The translations under genes were made by a program, and so were the position numbers. Below, piece by piece: positions 54,453 through 63,570 of a stretch of 64,000 nt of DNA (positions are counted from its first letter, which is position 1; each line of letters opens with the position of its first letter). The notes under the pieces were generated by a model. That model had not been told where the DNA came from. It saw nothing but the letters and a program-made list of their open reading frames with translations, and ran no database searches. The stretch is from assembly GCA_903838295.1 (NCBI GenBank), contig CAILXX010000001.1, positions 124,001 through 188,000 of the forward strand, written 5' to 3'. This stretch comes from an uncultured Actinomycetes bacterium. GTDB taxonomy: Bacteria; Actinomycetota; Actinomycetes; Nanopelagicales; Nanopelagicaceae.

Positions 54453-55025
54453 TCAAGAGTTTGGACCTTGCCAGCCATCCAATTGCGCCCAGCGGATATC
54501 CCCAACCAGGTGTTCATGGCCATCAGGTAGGTCAATCCATTTGAGGCCACAGCCGGGGCACAATCCTTCGCAATCTTCTTTGCACAACGGGTTAATTGGG
54601 AGGTTCAAGATAAGAGCATCTCGAATCGGGCCATCTAAATCGATGAAATCTCCCTCCATCGCGAGGAGTTCATCCTCATCCTCAACGACTATTTCTTTGC
54701 CTTTTGGTTTTTGGCGATAATCAACTTCATAGTAAAAAAGCTCCTGGAACTCCTCTTGCACAAAGAAAGTGAGAGGTTCTAGACAGCGCGTGCACTCTCC
54801 TACAGCTTCACCGGAAACCGTGGCCGTAGCTAAAACTCCTTGAGCGACTGCTTCTAAACGTAGATCCACATCAATCGGAGCATCCCCTGGAATTGCCAGA
54901 AGGTCAACCCCTATCGAACCATGATCTTCAAAGGTGAGTTCGTACTCCCGCATCTCCCCGGCTCGCCTAGGCAATTCATGGCAATTAAAGAGAAAGGGTG
55001 ATTTTTCTGCAGCAGTACTCATCAT
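54453..55025 (-). CDS. DUF177 (YceD) family protein
   Basis: Protein of 190 residues linked to large-subunit rRNA metabolism in plants and bacteria. The cysteine motifs ECTRCLEPL and CKEDCEGLCPGCG and the acidic linker are typical of YceD proteins. Position before rpmF is conserved. It starts 6 bases after the SepIVA-like gene. Zinc binding by the cysteines is inferred. Confidence 0.88.
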   Translation of the reverse strand: MMSTAAEKSPFLFNCHELPRRAGEMREYELTFEDHGSIGVDLLAIPGDAPIDVDLRLEAVAQGVLATATVSGEAVGECTRCLEPLTFFVQEEFQELFYYEVDYRQKPKGKEIVVEDEDELLAMEGDFIDLDGPIRDALILNLPINPLCKEDCEGLCPGCGLKWIDLPDGHEHLVGDIRWAQLDGWQGPNS

Positions 55026-55031
55026 ATTGAT

Positions 55032-55508
55032 TTACTCAGATAGCTCGGAAAGTACTTGGTTGCCATCTGCACCTTGAAGTTTTTCGCGCCCACGGTTTAC
55101 AACATCCAAGGTCTTATTTAAAACTACTTCTAGTGTGGCCAGTCGTGAATCAATATATGTCTCGATCTCTTCTCTCTGCGCTCGAGCGTCATCTTCGACT
55201 TCTCTCAATATTCGCTTTGCTTCAGCTCGTGCGGCGGTAACAATTTCGGTCTGTTCAACCATCCGTGAAACTTCTTCGCGCGCATGGCCAATGAGCGAAT
55301 CAGCACTACTGCGTGCCTCTTCCAAGATTTGCTCTCTAGTATTGATTATTTCTTGAGCGGCCGAGAGATCTTTGGGAAATGAACTCCGCACGGCATCAAG
55401 CACTTCTAGCAATTCACCTCGATGAACAACGCAGCTGGCCGATAGAGGAACACCTCGCGCCTCTTCCACCATTAAGATTGCACTTTCTACGCGCTCGACT
55501 ACTTCCAT
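55032..55508 (-). CDS. SepIVA-like coiled-coil cell division protein (DivIVA-type)
   Basis: 158-residue mostly helical protein. A short N-terminal segment (EVVERVESAILMVEEARGVPLSASCVVHR split by a turn) resembles DivIVA family starts, and residues 60-140 form a charged coiled coil. Mycobacterial SepIVA (Rv2927c), needed for division, occupies the same place before DUF177. Databases sometimes mislabel it as ATP synthase subunit B. Its ATG overlaps the coaD stop by one base, so it is coupled to coaD. Confidence 0.8.
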   Translation of the reverse strand: MEVVERVESAILMVEEARGVPLSASCVVHRGELLEVLDAVRSSFPKDLSAAQEIINTREQILEEARSSADSLIGHAREEVSRMVEQTEIVTAARAEAKRILREVEDDARAQREEIETYIDSRLATLEVVLNKTLDVVNRGREKLQGADGNQVLSELSE

Positions 55509-55999
55509 TATTTACCTCCGTTGACGAGCGCTAAACGTGCTCGCAATCTCTCTACAAGTGGTTCTGGGATGTAATTAGAAACGTCTCCGCCATAGTTTGC
55601 GATCTCTTTAACCAAAGACGAGGAGAGGAAAGAATGTGCAGGTGCGGTTGACATAAAGAGCGTCTCGACCCCCTTTAACTGAAGATTAATCTGAGACATT
55701 TGAAGTTCGTAGTCAAAATCTGTGACAGCGCGAAGCCCCTTGATGATGATCGAAATCTTGTTTCTCTCGCAATAATCAACCAGCAACCCAGACCACGAAT
55801 CAACTCTGACATTGGGAAACTTGGCAGTCACTTCGGCAATCATCGAAATTCTCTCTTCGACGGTGAATAGAGTGGTTTTAGTATTATTCACCAGCACTGC
55901 AATAACTACCTCATCGAACATTCCACTGGCTCGCGCGATGATATCTAGGTGTCCAAAAGTAATGGGATCGAACGATCCTGGGCATACAACTCGTTTCAC
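55508..55999 (-). CDS. coaD: Phosphopantetheine adenylyltransferase
   Basis: Penultimate step of coenzyme A synthesis, joining ATP and 4'-phosphopantetheine. 163 residues; the nucleotidyltransferase motif GSFDPITFGHLDII (T/HxGH) lies at the start, and the second family motif is STAPAHSFLSSSLVKEIA. It overlaps rsmD by 4 bases. All expected active-site segments are present. Confidence 0.96.
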   Translation of the reverse strand: MKRVVCPGSFDPITFGHLDIIARASGMFDEVVIAVLVNNTKTTLFTVEERISMIAEVTAKFPNVRVDSWSGLLVDYCERNKISIIIKGLRAVTDFDYELQMSQINLQLKGVETLFMSTAPAHSFLSSSLVKEIANYGGDVSNYIPEPLVERLRARLALVNGGK

Positions 56000-56583
56000 G
56001 GTAAAACGCTAGCAGAGTAGTTGCCGTAGAAGATACTCCCTTGCCCATATGAGCGTACTTTCAACTCTTCCATGGTGGGTGGCCAAGCAAAGGGCAATTT
56101 CTTGGTCTTTCGTTCAATAGCAATTACTCCCCTTGGTTGTAAGAGTTTTCGCTCCACAATAATTTTTAGTAGCTCTTCGATATCCGAATTACCAAGTTCG
56201 TAAGGTGGGTCCATGAAAATAATGTCATAGGCTCCCTGCATGCCAGCATGATCCGACTCTAGAAAGCGAGCTGCCTTACTGTGGAAAACTCGAAATTTTC
56301 CAGATGGCTTCTTGATTAACTCAAAATTCTCAATCGCTAATTGTGAAATATCAGATTCAGATTCAACGGCGTGCACAAGTTTTGCACCTCGTGAAAGCGC
56401 TTCCACACCGACTGCTCCGCTACCAGCAAAGAGATCAAGAAAGTAAAGATCTTGGAGCGAAGAAAATTCTGACTCCAAGGATGAGAACAGACCTTCGCGG
56501 GCGCGATCTGATGTTGGGCGGGTCCGTATATCTGTGGGCGAGATCAGGGTCTTCCCCTTCGCAGAGCCTGCGATGATCCGCAT
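55996..56583 (-). CDS. rsmD: 16S rRNA (guanine966-N2)-methyltransferase
   Basis: Rossmann-fold methyltransferase, 195 residues. Start MRIIAGSAKGKTL, SAM motif LDLFAGSGAVGVEALSRGA and the catalytic DPPY in IIFMDPPYELG. It lies between recG (3-base gap) and coaD (4-base overlap) as in many bacteria. Confidence 0.94.
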   Translation of the reverse strand: MRIIAGSAKGKTLISPTDIRTRPTSDRAREGLFSSLESEFSSLQDLYFLDLFAGSGAVGVEALSRGAKLVHAVESESDISQLAIENFELIKKPSGKFRVFHSKAARFLESDHAGMQGAYDIIFMDPPYELGNSDIEELLKIIVERKLLQPRGVIAIERKTKKLPFAWPPTMEELKVRSYGQGSIFYGNYSASVLP

Positions 56584-56586
56584 AAT

Positions 56587-58797
56587 TTACCCCTTATCCA
56601 TGTAAGTACTTGCTTCTTCCTGTCGAAGAGCCTGCACCGCTCTGGCCAATTCTGGCATCTTTTCAAGGTGTGGATCCAACGAAATTATTCCGATCGCGAC
56701 TGTGCGCGCTTTTTCGATCAGCGGTTCATCACGCAATACTTTTAACAATCTGAGGTGCGAACGAACTCCCGATTGCGCTTTGCCCAACACGTCGCCTTCG
56801 CTACGTTGGTCTAGATCAATTCTCGAAAGTTCAAAGCCATCTAGCGTTCCAGCAACTGCGTTGAGCCTTTCCATTGCAAGTGAGTCCTCGGCGACTGCAG
56901 AGACCAAAAGGCATAATCCAGGGACGTTTCCTCTGCCAACTCGACCACGTAATTGATGCAACTGTGAAACACCAAATCGATCTCCATCCATAATCACCAT
57001 CATGGAGGCATTCGGGACATCTACACCAACTTCGATAACTGTCGTCGCGACCAAGACATCTATTTCGCCTTGGGCAAAGGCAGACATAGTTGCCTCTTTA
57101 AGTTCGATGCTCTGGCGACCATGCAATGGTGCAATTTTCAATCCTTTTAGTGGACCAGTAGCCAAGCGTGGTGCCAACTCTTCTACTGAGGTCATGGGCA
57201 CCTTGGTCTCTGCATCCGCTGCTGCATCTAACAGTTTGGCTATTTCGCGATCCTGATCCGTCATTCCTTCAGGCTCAGATTCCCCTTCTGTAATACGCGG
57301 AGCCACAATGTAGGCCTGATGCCCCTTTGCAACTTCCTCTTTGATTCGCTGCCAGGCACGGTCTAAAAAGTGCGGCTTCTCCAGAACCGGAACGACATGT
57401 GTTGAAATGGGAATTCTGCCCGAAGGAAGTTGGCGGAGCGTAGAAATTTCCAGGTCCCCAAAGATTGTCATTGCGACGGTTCGTGGAATCGGGGTTGCCG
57501 TCATCACTAATACATGCGGTGGTACCTTCGCCTTGCTTCGCAGAGCATCACGTTGTTCCACACCAAAACGATGTTGCTCATCAACAACGACCAATCCCAA
57601 ATCTTTAAACTCCACCCCCGTGCTTAATAAGGCATGTGTGCCAATGACGATGCCAGCATCACCGGAAGCAATTTTTGCAAGCGCTTCACGTTTTGCACTA
57701 GCTGACATAGAACCAGTTAATAAAACAACCTGAGTACCATCAGTTGAACCATCCAAGGTCCCGGCTTCTGCCAATGGTCCTAAAAGTTTTACAATAGTTT
57801 TGTAATGCTGTTGGGCTAAGACTTCAGTTGGAGCCAGCAATACAGACTGACCTCCAGAATCCACCACCGTCAACATCGCCCGCAACGCAACTACTGTCTT
57901 TCCAGAGCCAACTTCGCCCTGCAGTAAACGGTGCATGGGATAAGACGCTTGCATGTCTAGTTCGATCTCTTTACTTACTTCACGCTGTCCATCGGTCAGC
58001 GTGAATGGCAATAGCGATTCCAACTTTGACACCAAGCCATCTGGAAGAATTCTGCGAGAGATGGCGCTATGAGTTCGATATTCGGCTCGACGTTGCGCTA
58101 ATAGCAATTGCAAAAGTAGCGCCTCATCAAATGTAAGTCGCTCTCGAGCGAGCGCAGCGGCATCCAGGGAGGTTGGTTGATGAATTTCTCGGATAGCACG
58201 TGTGTAATCCGGATATCCAAGATCTTTAAGCAACTCTTTCGTCATGTGCTCTGGAAGCTCTTCAAGCCCATCAAGAACTATCTCAACGCATTGCGCCACT
58301 TTCCACGAAGGTAACTTTGAAGCGGATGGGTAAACCGGCAAAAACTTCCCAGCAAAGCCGGCGACGGCTTCATCAACATCGTTGCCATCAGGGATTAATT
58401 GGTAATCGGGGTGTGAGAGTTGGCGCTTTCCGTTGAAGGATCCGATCTTGCCCGCAAACATTCCGGTCCGGCCAACCCGTAACTCTTTTTCGCGCCACGG
58501 CTGATTAAAAAAAGTTAACCACAACTTTGCAGAGCCGTCGGTGACCACAACTTCCAAGATCGTCCGCCCCGATGCGCGGCGTAGATTAACGGCAGATATC
58601 TCGGCCAATACAGTCGCTTCTTCTCCCTCAGGTAGTTCTGCTAGTTCTGCGATGTCAGAGAGTTCTCCTCTGACTACATAGCGCCGGGGGTAATGTCGGA
58701 GCAGGTCTCCAACGCTCTCCATACCGAAGGCTTTCCCCAGAGCGTTAGCCGTGCGGTCCCCAAGCTCCTTCTTCAGCGGGGTCTCTAGCGTGGACAT
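56587..58797 (-). CDS. recG: ATP-dependent DNA helicase RecG
   Basis: Remodels stalled replication forks and branched DNA; 736 residues. N-terminal wedge/OB-fold region (about 60-150), then superfamily 2 helicase motifs: GEVGSGKTVVALRA (I), APTEVLAQQH (Ia), VVDEQHRFGVEQR (II, DEQH), MTATPIPRT (III) and QLRGRVGRGN (VI). CAGAAT sits exactly 6 bases before the ATG, a weaker leaderless -10 candidate. It is divergent from rpmB across 127 bases. Confidence 0.95.
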   Translation of the reverse strand: MSTLETPLKKELGDRTANALGKAFGMESVGDLLRHYPRRYVVRGELSDIAELAELPEGEEATVLAEISAVNLRRASGRTILEVVVTDGSAKLWLTFFNQPWREKELRVGRTGMFAGKIGSFNGKRQLSHPDYQLIPDGNDVDEAVAGFAGKFLPVYPSASKLPSWKVAQCVEIVLDGLEELPEHMTKELLKDLGYPDYTRAIREIHQPTSLDAAALARERLTFDEALLLQLLLAQRRAEYRTHSAISRRILPDGLVSKLESLLPFTLTDGQREVSKEIELDMQASYPMHRLLQGEVGSGKTVVALRAMLTVVDSGGQSVLLAPTEVLAQQHYKTIVKLLGPLAEAGTLDGSTDGTQVVLLTGSMSASAKREALAKIASGDAGIVIGTHALLSTGVEFKDLGLVVVDEQHRFGVEQRDALRSKAKVPPHVLVMTATPIPRTVAMTIFGDLEISTLRQLPSGRIPISTHVVPVLEKPHFLDRAWQRIKEEVAKGHQAYIVAPRITEGESEPEGMTDQDREIAKLLDAAADAETKVPMTSVEELAPRLATGPLKGLKIAPLHGRQSIELKEATMSAFAQGEIDVLVATTVIEVGVDVPNASMMVIMDGDRFGVSQLHQLRGRVGRGNVPGLCLLVSAVAEDSLAMERLNAVAGTLDGFELSRIDLDQRSEGDVLGKAQSGVRSHLRLLKVLRDEPLIEKARTVAIGIISLDPHLEKMPELARAVQALRQEEASTYMDKG

Positions 58798-58924
58798 GTG
58801 AGCATTCTGCCAACAGGAGGGCCCTGGATTAGCGTTTTAAGCCTGTGGGGCGGTAATCTTCCCCACTCGAACACTTATAGGTCGTATCTGAATTTCTCAG
58901 TACCCGTGAATCAAAGGAGTCATC

Positions 58925-59110
58925 GTGGCATCAAACTGCGATATCTGTGGCAAAGGCCCCAGCTTTGGCAATAATGTCTCGCACTCCATGCGTAAGACCC
59001 GCCGCCGCTGGAATCCAAATATCCAACGCGTGCGCACTCTGGTAGCTGGTGCAACCAAGCGTCAGAACGTCTGCTCCTCCTGCCTTAAGGCTGGAAAAGT
59101 CACCCGCTAA
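58925..59110 (+). CDS. rpmB: 50S ribosomal protein L28
   Basis: 61-residue L28 with two cysteine pairs, NCDICGKG and VCSSCLKAG, so the zinc-binding form. Conserved core [16 protein letters not shown]. The start is GTG 58925 with Shine-Dalgarno AAAGGAG. It is the usual neighbour of recG in actinobacteria, divergent here. Confidence 0.95.
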   Translation: MASNCDICGKGPSFGNNVSHSMRKTRRRWNPNIQRVRTLVAGATKRQNVCSSCLKAGKVTR

Positions 59111-59159
59111 CTAGGGATTTTTTCACCGGCTTCTTCGCGCTCTTATCTATAGGTCTTAT

Positions 59160-59834
59160 ATGCCTCCTCTGATATACGCGCATCGCGGTGCCTCTTTTGA
59201 TTTTCCCGAAATGTCCATGGCGGCTTATCAAGCAGCTGTTGACCAAGGAGCCGATGGCTTTGAATGTGATCTGCGCTTAACCAAAGATGGGGTCATGGTC
59301 TGCTGGCATGACGCCGACATGGCTCGAATCGCGAATTCAAAGAAGGTAATTTCGCAAAGTACGTACTCTGAAATAAACGCTATCTATCCAATAGTCACCT
59401 TAGAAGAACTCCTTACTTTGGCGCTTAAACACAAAAAGAATCTCGCTCTGGAAACCAAACACCCAGTACCCAAGGGTGGCTTAATAGAGAATCAGTTGCT
59501 TGCACATTTGGATTCACATAAATCAGAGATTGCAGCACAAGAGATACACATTGCGATCATGTCATTCTCGTGGCGAGCAGTATGGCGAATCCGGCGTCAG
59601 GGATGGGATTCGGTTTATCTTACGGGGCACTCATTTCTCGCAAGGTTTAGCCCGGGCAACGCTCTTGGTCCTTGGATTAAAATCCTCGATGGAATTCGGC
59701 CAAAAAAGAATCAAAAGATTTTTGTTTGGACCGTCAATGAGCCAGAAGAGGCGCTCTTATGTCTTCGCAGAAATGTAGATGTCATCATTACCGATAAACC
59801 AGCTCTCATTCGATCTACTCTGGAAAGTGCGTAA
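59160..59834 (+). CDS. Glycerophosphodiester phosphodiesterase
   Basis: Cleaves glycerophosphodiesters to glycerol 3-phosphate and an alcohol; 224 residues. Motifs: YAHRGASFDFPEMSM (catalytic His and Arg), FECDLRLTKDG (metal-binding Glu and Asp), CWHDADMARI (second His) and VWTVNEPEE near the end. There is no signal peptide, so it is cytosolic and could recycle phospholipid headgroups. It converges on thiL with a 20-base overlap. Confidence 0.9.
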   Translation: MPPLIYAHRGASFDFPEMSMAAYQAAVDQGADGFECDLRLTKDGVMVCWHDADMARIANSKKVISQSTYSEINAIYPIVTLEELLTLALKHKKNLALETKHPVPKGGLIENQLLAHLDSHKSEIAAQEIHIAIMSFSWRAVWRIRRQGWDSVYLTGHSFLARFSPGNALGPWIKILDGIRPKKNQKIFVWTVNEPEEALLCLRRNVDVIITDKPALIRSTLESA

Positions 59835-60678
59835 AACCCCTATGGACTGCCGGAGAACCATTAATACGCACTCCCTTACCTAAGACCACTCGACCGATCT
59901 CAATTGCCTGTCTAGGGAAAGGTAGGTGCGGAGAGATTGTTGCTAGAAAAATATGATCTTCTCCCCCGTCAAAATCGATCTCTTCTTCGGTCGTAATTTC
60001 TATCCCTAAGCCAGAGGCACGAGAAATATGCCAGAGTTCTGAAATCAAACTATCGCTGATATCGCACATTGCTGATACGCCGGCTAACGCGAAATCCTGC
60101 GCGGCAGCATAGTTAACCGTTGGGCGGCGATGCTCGCTCGTTCGTTCGTCCTTAATCCCTGCCTTCAATAGGCTCAGCCCCAAGGCCGATTTACCAGGCA
60201 GATCCGAAATAATTACTAGATCCCCAACCTTTGCGCCGCTGCGAAGAATCGGATCCTTGATTGAGCCATAAGCGGCTATCGATAATGTCATAACAGTGGA
60301 AACCGTAAGGTCGCCACCGATGACAACGGCGCCAACTTTCTTTGCCTCATCCATAATCCCCTGTGCTAATTCTGTTATCTCTTCGACCGAAAAATTATTC
60401 GGCAGCGCGGCGGCTACCAACAGGTATTGGGGCTTGCCTCCCATCGCAAAAATATCTGCCAAGTTGGCTGCCGTGACTTTTGCTCCAATTTCAAATAGCG
60501 ATGACCATTGTCTGTTGAAATGGACACCTTCAACCGCCATATCGGTCGTCATCGCGACTTTCCCTTTGGGTTGAGCAACCACGGCTGCGTCATCCCCAAT
60601 TCCTACGAGGATTTGCTCATCGCCAGTGCTGTCGAAGACCGCTTTTAGAGCTGCGATCAGTTCGAATTCGCTCGCCAT
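59815..60678 (-). CDS. thiL: Thiamine-monophosphate kinase
   Basis: Phosphorylates thiamine monophosphate to the cofactor TPP, used here by Dxs and the 2-oxoacid dehydrogenases. 287 residues, slightly below the usual 310-330. Seen: LVGIGDDAAVV, TTDMAVEGVHF, GGDLTVS and a C-terminal ATP-site variant FDGGEDHIFLATI, where the usual EDYELL is altered. The C-terminus is short; activity is still likely. The ATG at 60678 has no clear Shine-Dalgarno. Its position beside a RAM-domain gene is common in actinobacteria. Confidence 0.88.
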   Translation of the reverse strand: MASEFELIAALKAVFDSTGDEQILVGIGDDAAVVAQPKGKVAMTTDMAVEGVHFNRQWSSLFEIGAKVTAANLADIFAMGGKPQYLLVAAALPNNFSVEEITELAQGIMDEAKKVGAVVIGGDLTVSTVMTLSIAAYGSIKDPILRSGAKVGDLVIISDLPGKSALGLSLLKAGIKDERTSEHRRPTVNYAAAQDFALAGVSAMCDISDSLISELWHISRASGLGIEITTEEEIDFDGGEDHIFLATISPHLPFPRQAIEIGRVVLGKGVRINGSPAVHRGFTHFPE

Positions 60679-60823
60679 CTCAAATTCCGTTCCCTTGTGC
60701 TCGTCTAACGGTTATCGAAATTTATCCAACTGGGAGTAGCCTAGGCCTCTCAGGCAGGCTCATATGCGAACCACCTGAATGATTAAAAGTTTATTTAAAA
60801 TATTGATTAAAAAGGGAGTCGAC

Positions 60824-61063
60824 ATGTCAGTCCAGGTTTATATCTTGATCCAAACCGATGTTGGCAAGGCTTCTGCTGTTGCTAAGGCTGTATCTGCCAT
60901 TGCTGGCGTTAATCTTGCCGAAGGAGTAACTGGCCCGTACGACGTCATCATGCGCGCCGAAGCTCCCAGCATGGAAGAGCTTGGTCGAGCAATTCTTTCG
61001 AAGGTCCAAGCGGTTCCCGGTATCACTCGGACTCTCACCTGCCCCGTCACAACTTATAATTAA
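60824..61063 (+). CDS. Stand-alone Lrp/AsnC ligand-binding (RAM) domain protein
   Basis: 79-residue protein that is only the effector-binding half of an Lrp regulator: VQVYILIQTDVGKASAV, then the RAM turn GVTGPYDVIMRAEA and VPGITRTLTCPVT. It has no HTH, so it may oligomerise with full Lrp proteins or act as an amino-acid sensor. ATG 60824 has Shine-Dalgarno AAAGGGAG; the frame also opens at 60779 but the added residues are not family-like. Confidence 0.9.
   Translation: MSVQVYILIQTDVGKASAVAKAVSAIAGVNLAEGVTGPYDVIMRAEAPSMEELGRAILSKVQAVPGITRTLTCPVTTYN
61055..61060 (+). promoter_or_regulatory. -10 element TATAAT of the GATase gene (leaderless)
   Basis: Perfect consensus TATAAT, followed by 6 bases and the ATG at 61067. 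It lies over the last codons of the RAM gene, whose stop codon falls in the 6-base spacer. Confidence 0.65.
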
Positions 61064-61066
61064 AAT

Positions 61067-61777
61067 ATGGCGGTTGGTCAACGTAAGATTCTTGCAATCC
61101 AAAATGATAAAACAGATCCGCCTCACTTAGTCGGCCTCTGGTTGGAAGAACTCGGATTCACTGTCGAAGTTATTCATGCCTATGCAGGTTCTCCAGTCCC
61201 GAACAGAGTTCCTCCAAGTATTCTTGCTGTGATTCCATTGGGCGGACACATGAATGCCAACGACGATGCGAACTATCCATGGTTACCGATCGAACGGGCC
61301 CTTCTCAAGGATGCCATTGATCGCGACATTCCTATATTCGCTATCTGTCTTGGGACCCAACTGTTGGCAGTTGCTGGTGGTGGACGTGTTGAAAAGGCGG
61401 ATACCGGAGAAGTTGGAGTTTATAAAGTGAAATCCAACAAAATCAAAGATTCAATCTTTAATTTTGATGGTGAATTGCCCGTTGCGCAATGGCATGAAGA
61501 TATTGTGACGGAGTTACCAGCTGGCGCTACAAGGCTTGCCTCAAGTGAACTATGCGACAATCAGATTTACCGTATTGGCACTAATAGTTATGGGGTTCAG
61601 TTCCATCCAGAGATAGATCTATCCATAGTAAAAACCTGGGAAAGAGATGCCGATGACGCTTTCCTAGATTCAGGCAAGGCCACGATTGAGCCAGAATTTG
61701 CAAAGATGGAATCAGAACTTGCGCGAGTATGGAAACCCTTTGTGCAGCATTGGGGACGATTAGTTTTAGAGCAATAA
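61067..61777 (+). CDS. Class I glutamine amidotransferase-like protein
   Basis: 236-residue single-domain glutaminase of the GMP-synthase-like type. Nucleophile Cys in FAICLGTQLLA, and the His-Glu pair in YGVQFHPEID. There is no synthase domain, so the acceptor of the ammonia is unknown; it could also hydrolyse a gamma-glutamyl compound. It is flanked downstream by a terminator and, beyond the permease gene, by a glutamine-synthetase-like gene, so a link to gamma-glutamyl metabolism is possible but only inferred. Confidence 0.85.
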   Translation: MAVGQRKILAIQNDKTDPPHLVGLWLEELGFTVEVIHAYAGSPVPNRVPPSILAVIPLGGHMNANDDANYPWLPIERALLKDAIDRDIPIFAICLGTQLLAVAGGGRVEKADTGEVGVYKVKSNKIKDSIFNFDGELPVAQWHEDIVTELPAGATRLASSELCDNQIYRIGTNSYGVQFHPEIDLSIVKTWERDADDAFLDSGKATIEPEFAKMESELARVWKPFVQHWGRLVLEQ

Positions 61778-61807
61778 AAAAGGGCCCAATTTTCTGGACC
61801 CTTTTTT
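61776..61807. terminator. Bidirectional rho-independent terminator between GATase and permease genes
   Basis: AAAAAAGGG pairs with CCCTTTTTT around a loop of about 14 bases that can add further G-C pairs. The A and T runs suit termination in both directions. Confidence 0.85.
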
Positions 61808-61836
61808 ATTATTTGCTAATTTTTATCATTGCATAC

Positions 61837-63381
61837 TTAGATGTTCTTAATTGGTCCTTTGAACCACTTCTTCACTGATAAATGCCACCAGATCCATAAG
61901 AAGACCAGAGCGCCACCAGTAACCAGAGGTGCATAGTTAACCGCGGTCCAGTTGAAGCCCTTGGCTCCCGGAACTCCGATTGGAGAAGTTGGCATGATGA
62001 AGTAAATCGAAATTGCAATAATTTCGATTACTGCCACGGTGCACATCCATTTGTACTTAGAACCAAGAGTCCATTCACCAGGTGTGAATTTATCTCCAGC
62101 ACGCAAGCGCAAGAAGATCGGGATCAAGAAGGCCAGATAGAGTGAAATCACGCAGACTGCGACCACTGCATAGAACGCGGTAGGTACTCCAGCAGATGAC
62201 TTCCATAGAGCGGGAAGTGTCATGACAACACCAGCAATCGCAGATGCAATGATCGCATTCGCAGGCACGCCGTTCTTGTTGACCTTCTTCCATTTGTCGT
62301 GTCCTGGCACAGCGCCGTCACGAGAGAACGCATACATCATGCGCGAACACGATGTTAAGCAAGCAGTAACACAGAAAAGTTGGCCAAGTGTCGTAATGAT
62401 GATGACGAACTTGAATAGCGCTCCCCCGCCTAATGCATTATAAATAATTTCGATAACCGATCCGATACCGAATGGATTAACTTTCGGATCAATTGAGTTC
62501 ACCATTTCTGGCTTATTTGCTGCGTACAAGAATGCGAGTAGCAAAATATAACCGCCAATGCCTGAGTACAGGATTGACTTCCAGATACCACGAGCAGAAG
62601 CTAAGTGCGCCCCTTGGGTTTCCTCTGATAAGTGTGCGGATGCGTCGAATCCAGTAATCGTATATTGCGTCAATAAGAATCCCAACGGCAATACGTACAA
62701 CCAGTAGCTGTGGTTAGAGAAACCAGAGTTGTTTATCCTGGTCGTAAACATCCAATTAAGTGAAGCATGGTGAGCTGGAGCAAAGATCAGAATTCCAACA
62801 ATCGCTGCCGACCCAAAGACGTGCCACCAGACTGAAACATTGTTAATCATGGCGATCACATGGTGGCCATACAAGTTAATCAATGTAACCAAAACCATAA
62901 TAATCAGGAAGAGAGCGAATTGCTGCTTGATGAAGTCCCCACCCATAAATCCAGCGGAATAACTCTTAAAGAAGGTGCCCAAGATAATATTTAGGTAAGC
63001 CGTTGCGCCATATCCGACCGATGCTGTTACTGAAACTAGCCCGATCAAGTTGAGCCAGCCCGTGTAATACCCGGCCTTGGCTCCGCCAAGCTTTGAAGCC
63101 CACCAATAAATTCCACCTGATGTAGGGAACGCTGAGGCGAGTTCTGACATGCAAAGACCGATGATCAAGATAAGGCCGGCAATGATTGGCCAGCCAAGGG
63201 ATATGGCTACTGGCCCGCCGTTATTCCAGGCTTGAGCAAAGGTGGTGAAGCATCCGGAGAGGATAGAAATGATTGAGAAGGAAATTGCAAAGTTGGAGAA
63301 GCCTGACCAGGTACGTTTTAGCTCTTGTTTGTAGCCAAGTGCCGCTAGTCGGCTTTCGTCATCGGTTTGCGAAGTAGACAT
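61837..63381 (-). CDS. APC family amino-acid/amine permease
   Basis: 514-residue permease with 12 transmembrane segments of the amino acid/choline transporter group. The start YKQELKRTWSGFSNFAISFS and the following SGCFTTFAQAW are typical of the GABA/amino-acid branch of that group; FDASAHLSEETQGA lies in the middle. GGAAG 7 bases before the ATG serves as Shine-Dalgarno. It is divergent from a glutamine-synthetase-like gene, which suggests uptake of an amine or amino acid that is then gamma-glutamylated. Confidence 0.9.
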   Translation of the reverse strand: MSTSQTDDESRLAALGYKQELKRTWSGFSNFAISFSIISILSGCFTTFAQAWNNGGPVAISLGWPIIAGLILIIGLCMSELASAFPTSGGIYWWASKLGGAKAGYYTGWLNLIGLVSVTASVGYGATAYLNIILGTFFKSYSAGFMGGDFIKQQFALFLIIMVLVTLINLYGHHVIAMINNVSVWWHVFGSAAIVGILIFAPAHHASLNWMFTTRINNSGFSNHSYWLYVLPLGFLLTQYTITGFDASAHLSEETQGAHLASARGIWKSILYSGIGGYILLLAFLYAANKPEMVNSIDPKVNPFGIGSVIEIIYNALGGGALFKFVIIITTLGQLFCVTACLTSCSRMMYAFSRDGAVPGHDKWKKVNKNGVPANAIIASAIAGVVMTLPALWKSSAGVPTAFYAVVAVCVISLYLAFLIPIFLRLRAGDKFTPGEWTLGSKYKWMCTVAVIEIIAISIYFIMPTSPIGVPGAKGFNWTAVNYAPLVTGGALVFLWIWWHLSVKKWFKGPIKNI

Positions 63382-63508
63382 GTACGTTCTTCCGCCCTTC
63401 TAGAAGTTAGGGAAAGTGTGCCTTGAGTCTCATCAATTTGGAAGCACAAAAGTAACTATTTTCTAAAAATTTGCCTTGAATTGATTTCAGATGGTCCCCA
63501 TTGTGGGT

Positions 63509-63537
63509 TATTGAGCGCACGGGTAGCCTCGTAGAAT
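63509..63537 (+). promoter_or_regulatory. Promoter of the glutamine-synthetase-like gene
   Basis: TATTGA at 63509-63514, a 17-base spacer and TAGAAT at 63532-63537. The predicted leader is about 27 bases and contains the Shine-Dalgarno GGAGG at 63561-63565. Confidence 0.45.
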
Positions 63538-63570
63538 GTATCCGGAGCTTTTTAGATACTGGAGGATTGA

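Noticed and set aside
63398-63407. CTTCTAGAAG palindrome between the permease and GS-like genes
   Set aside because: It is only 10 bp, easily found by chance, with no relation to a promoter element.
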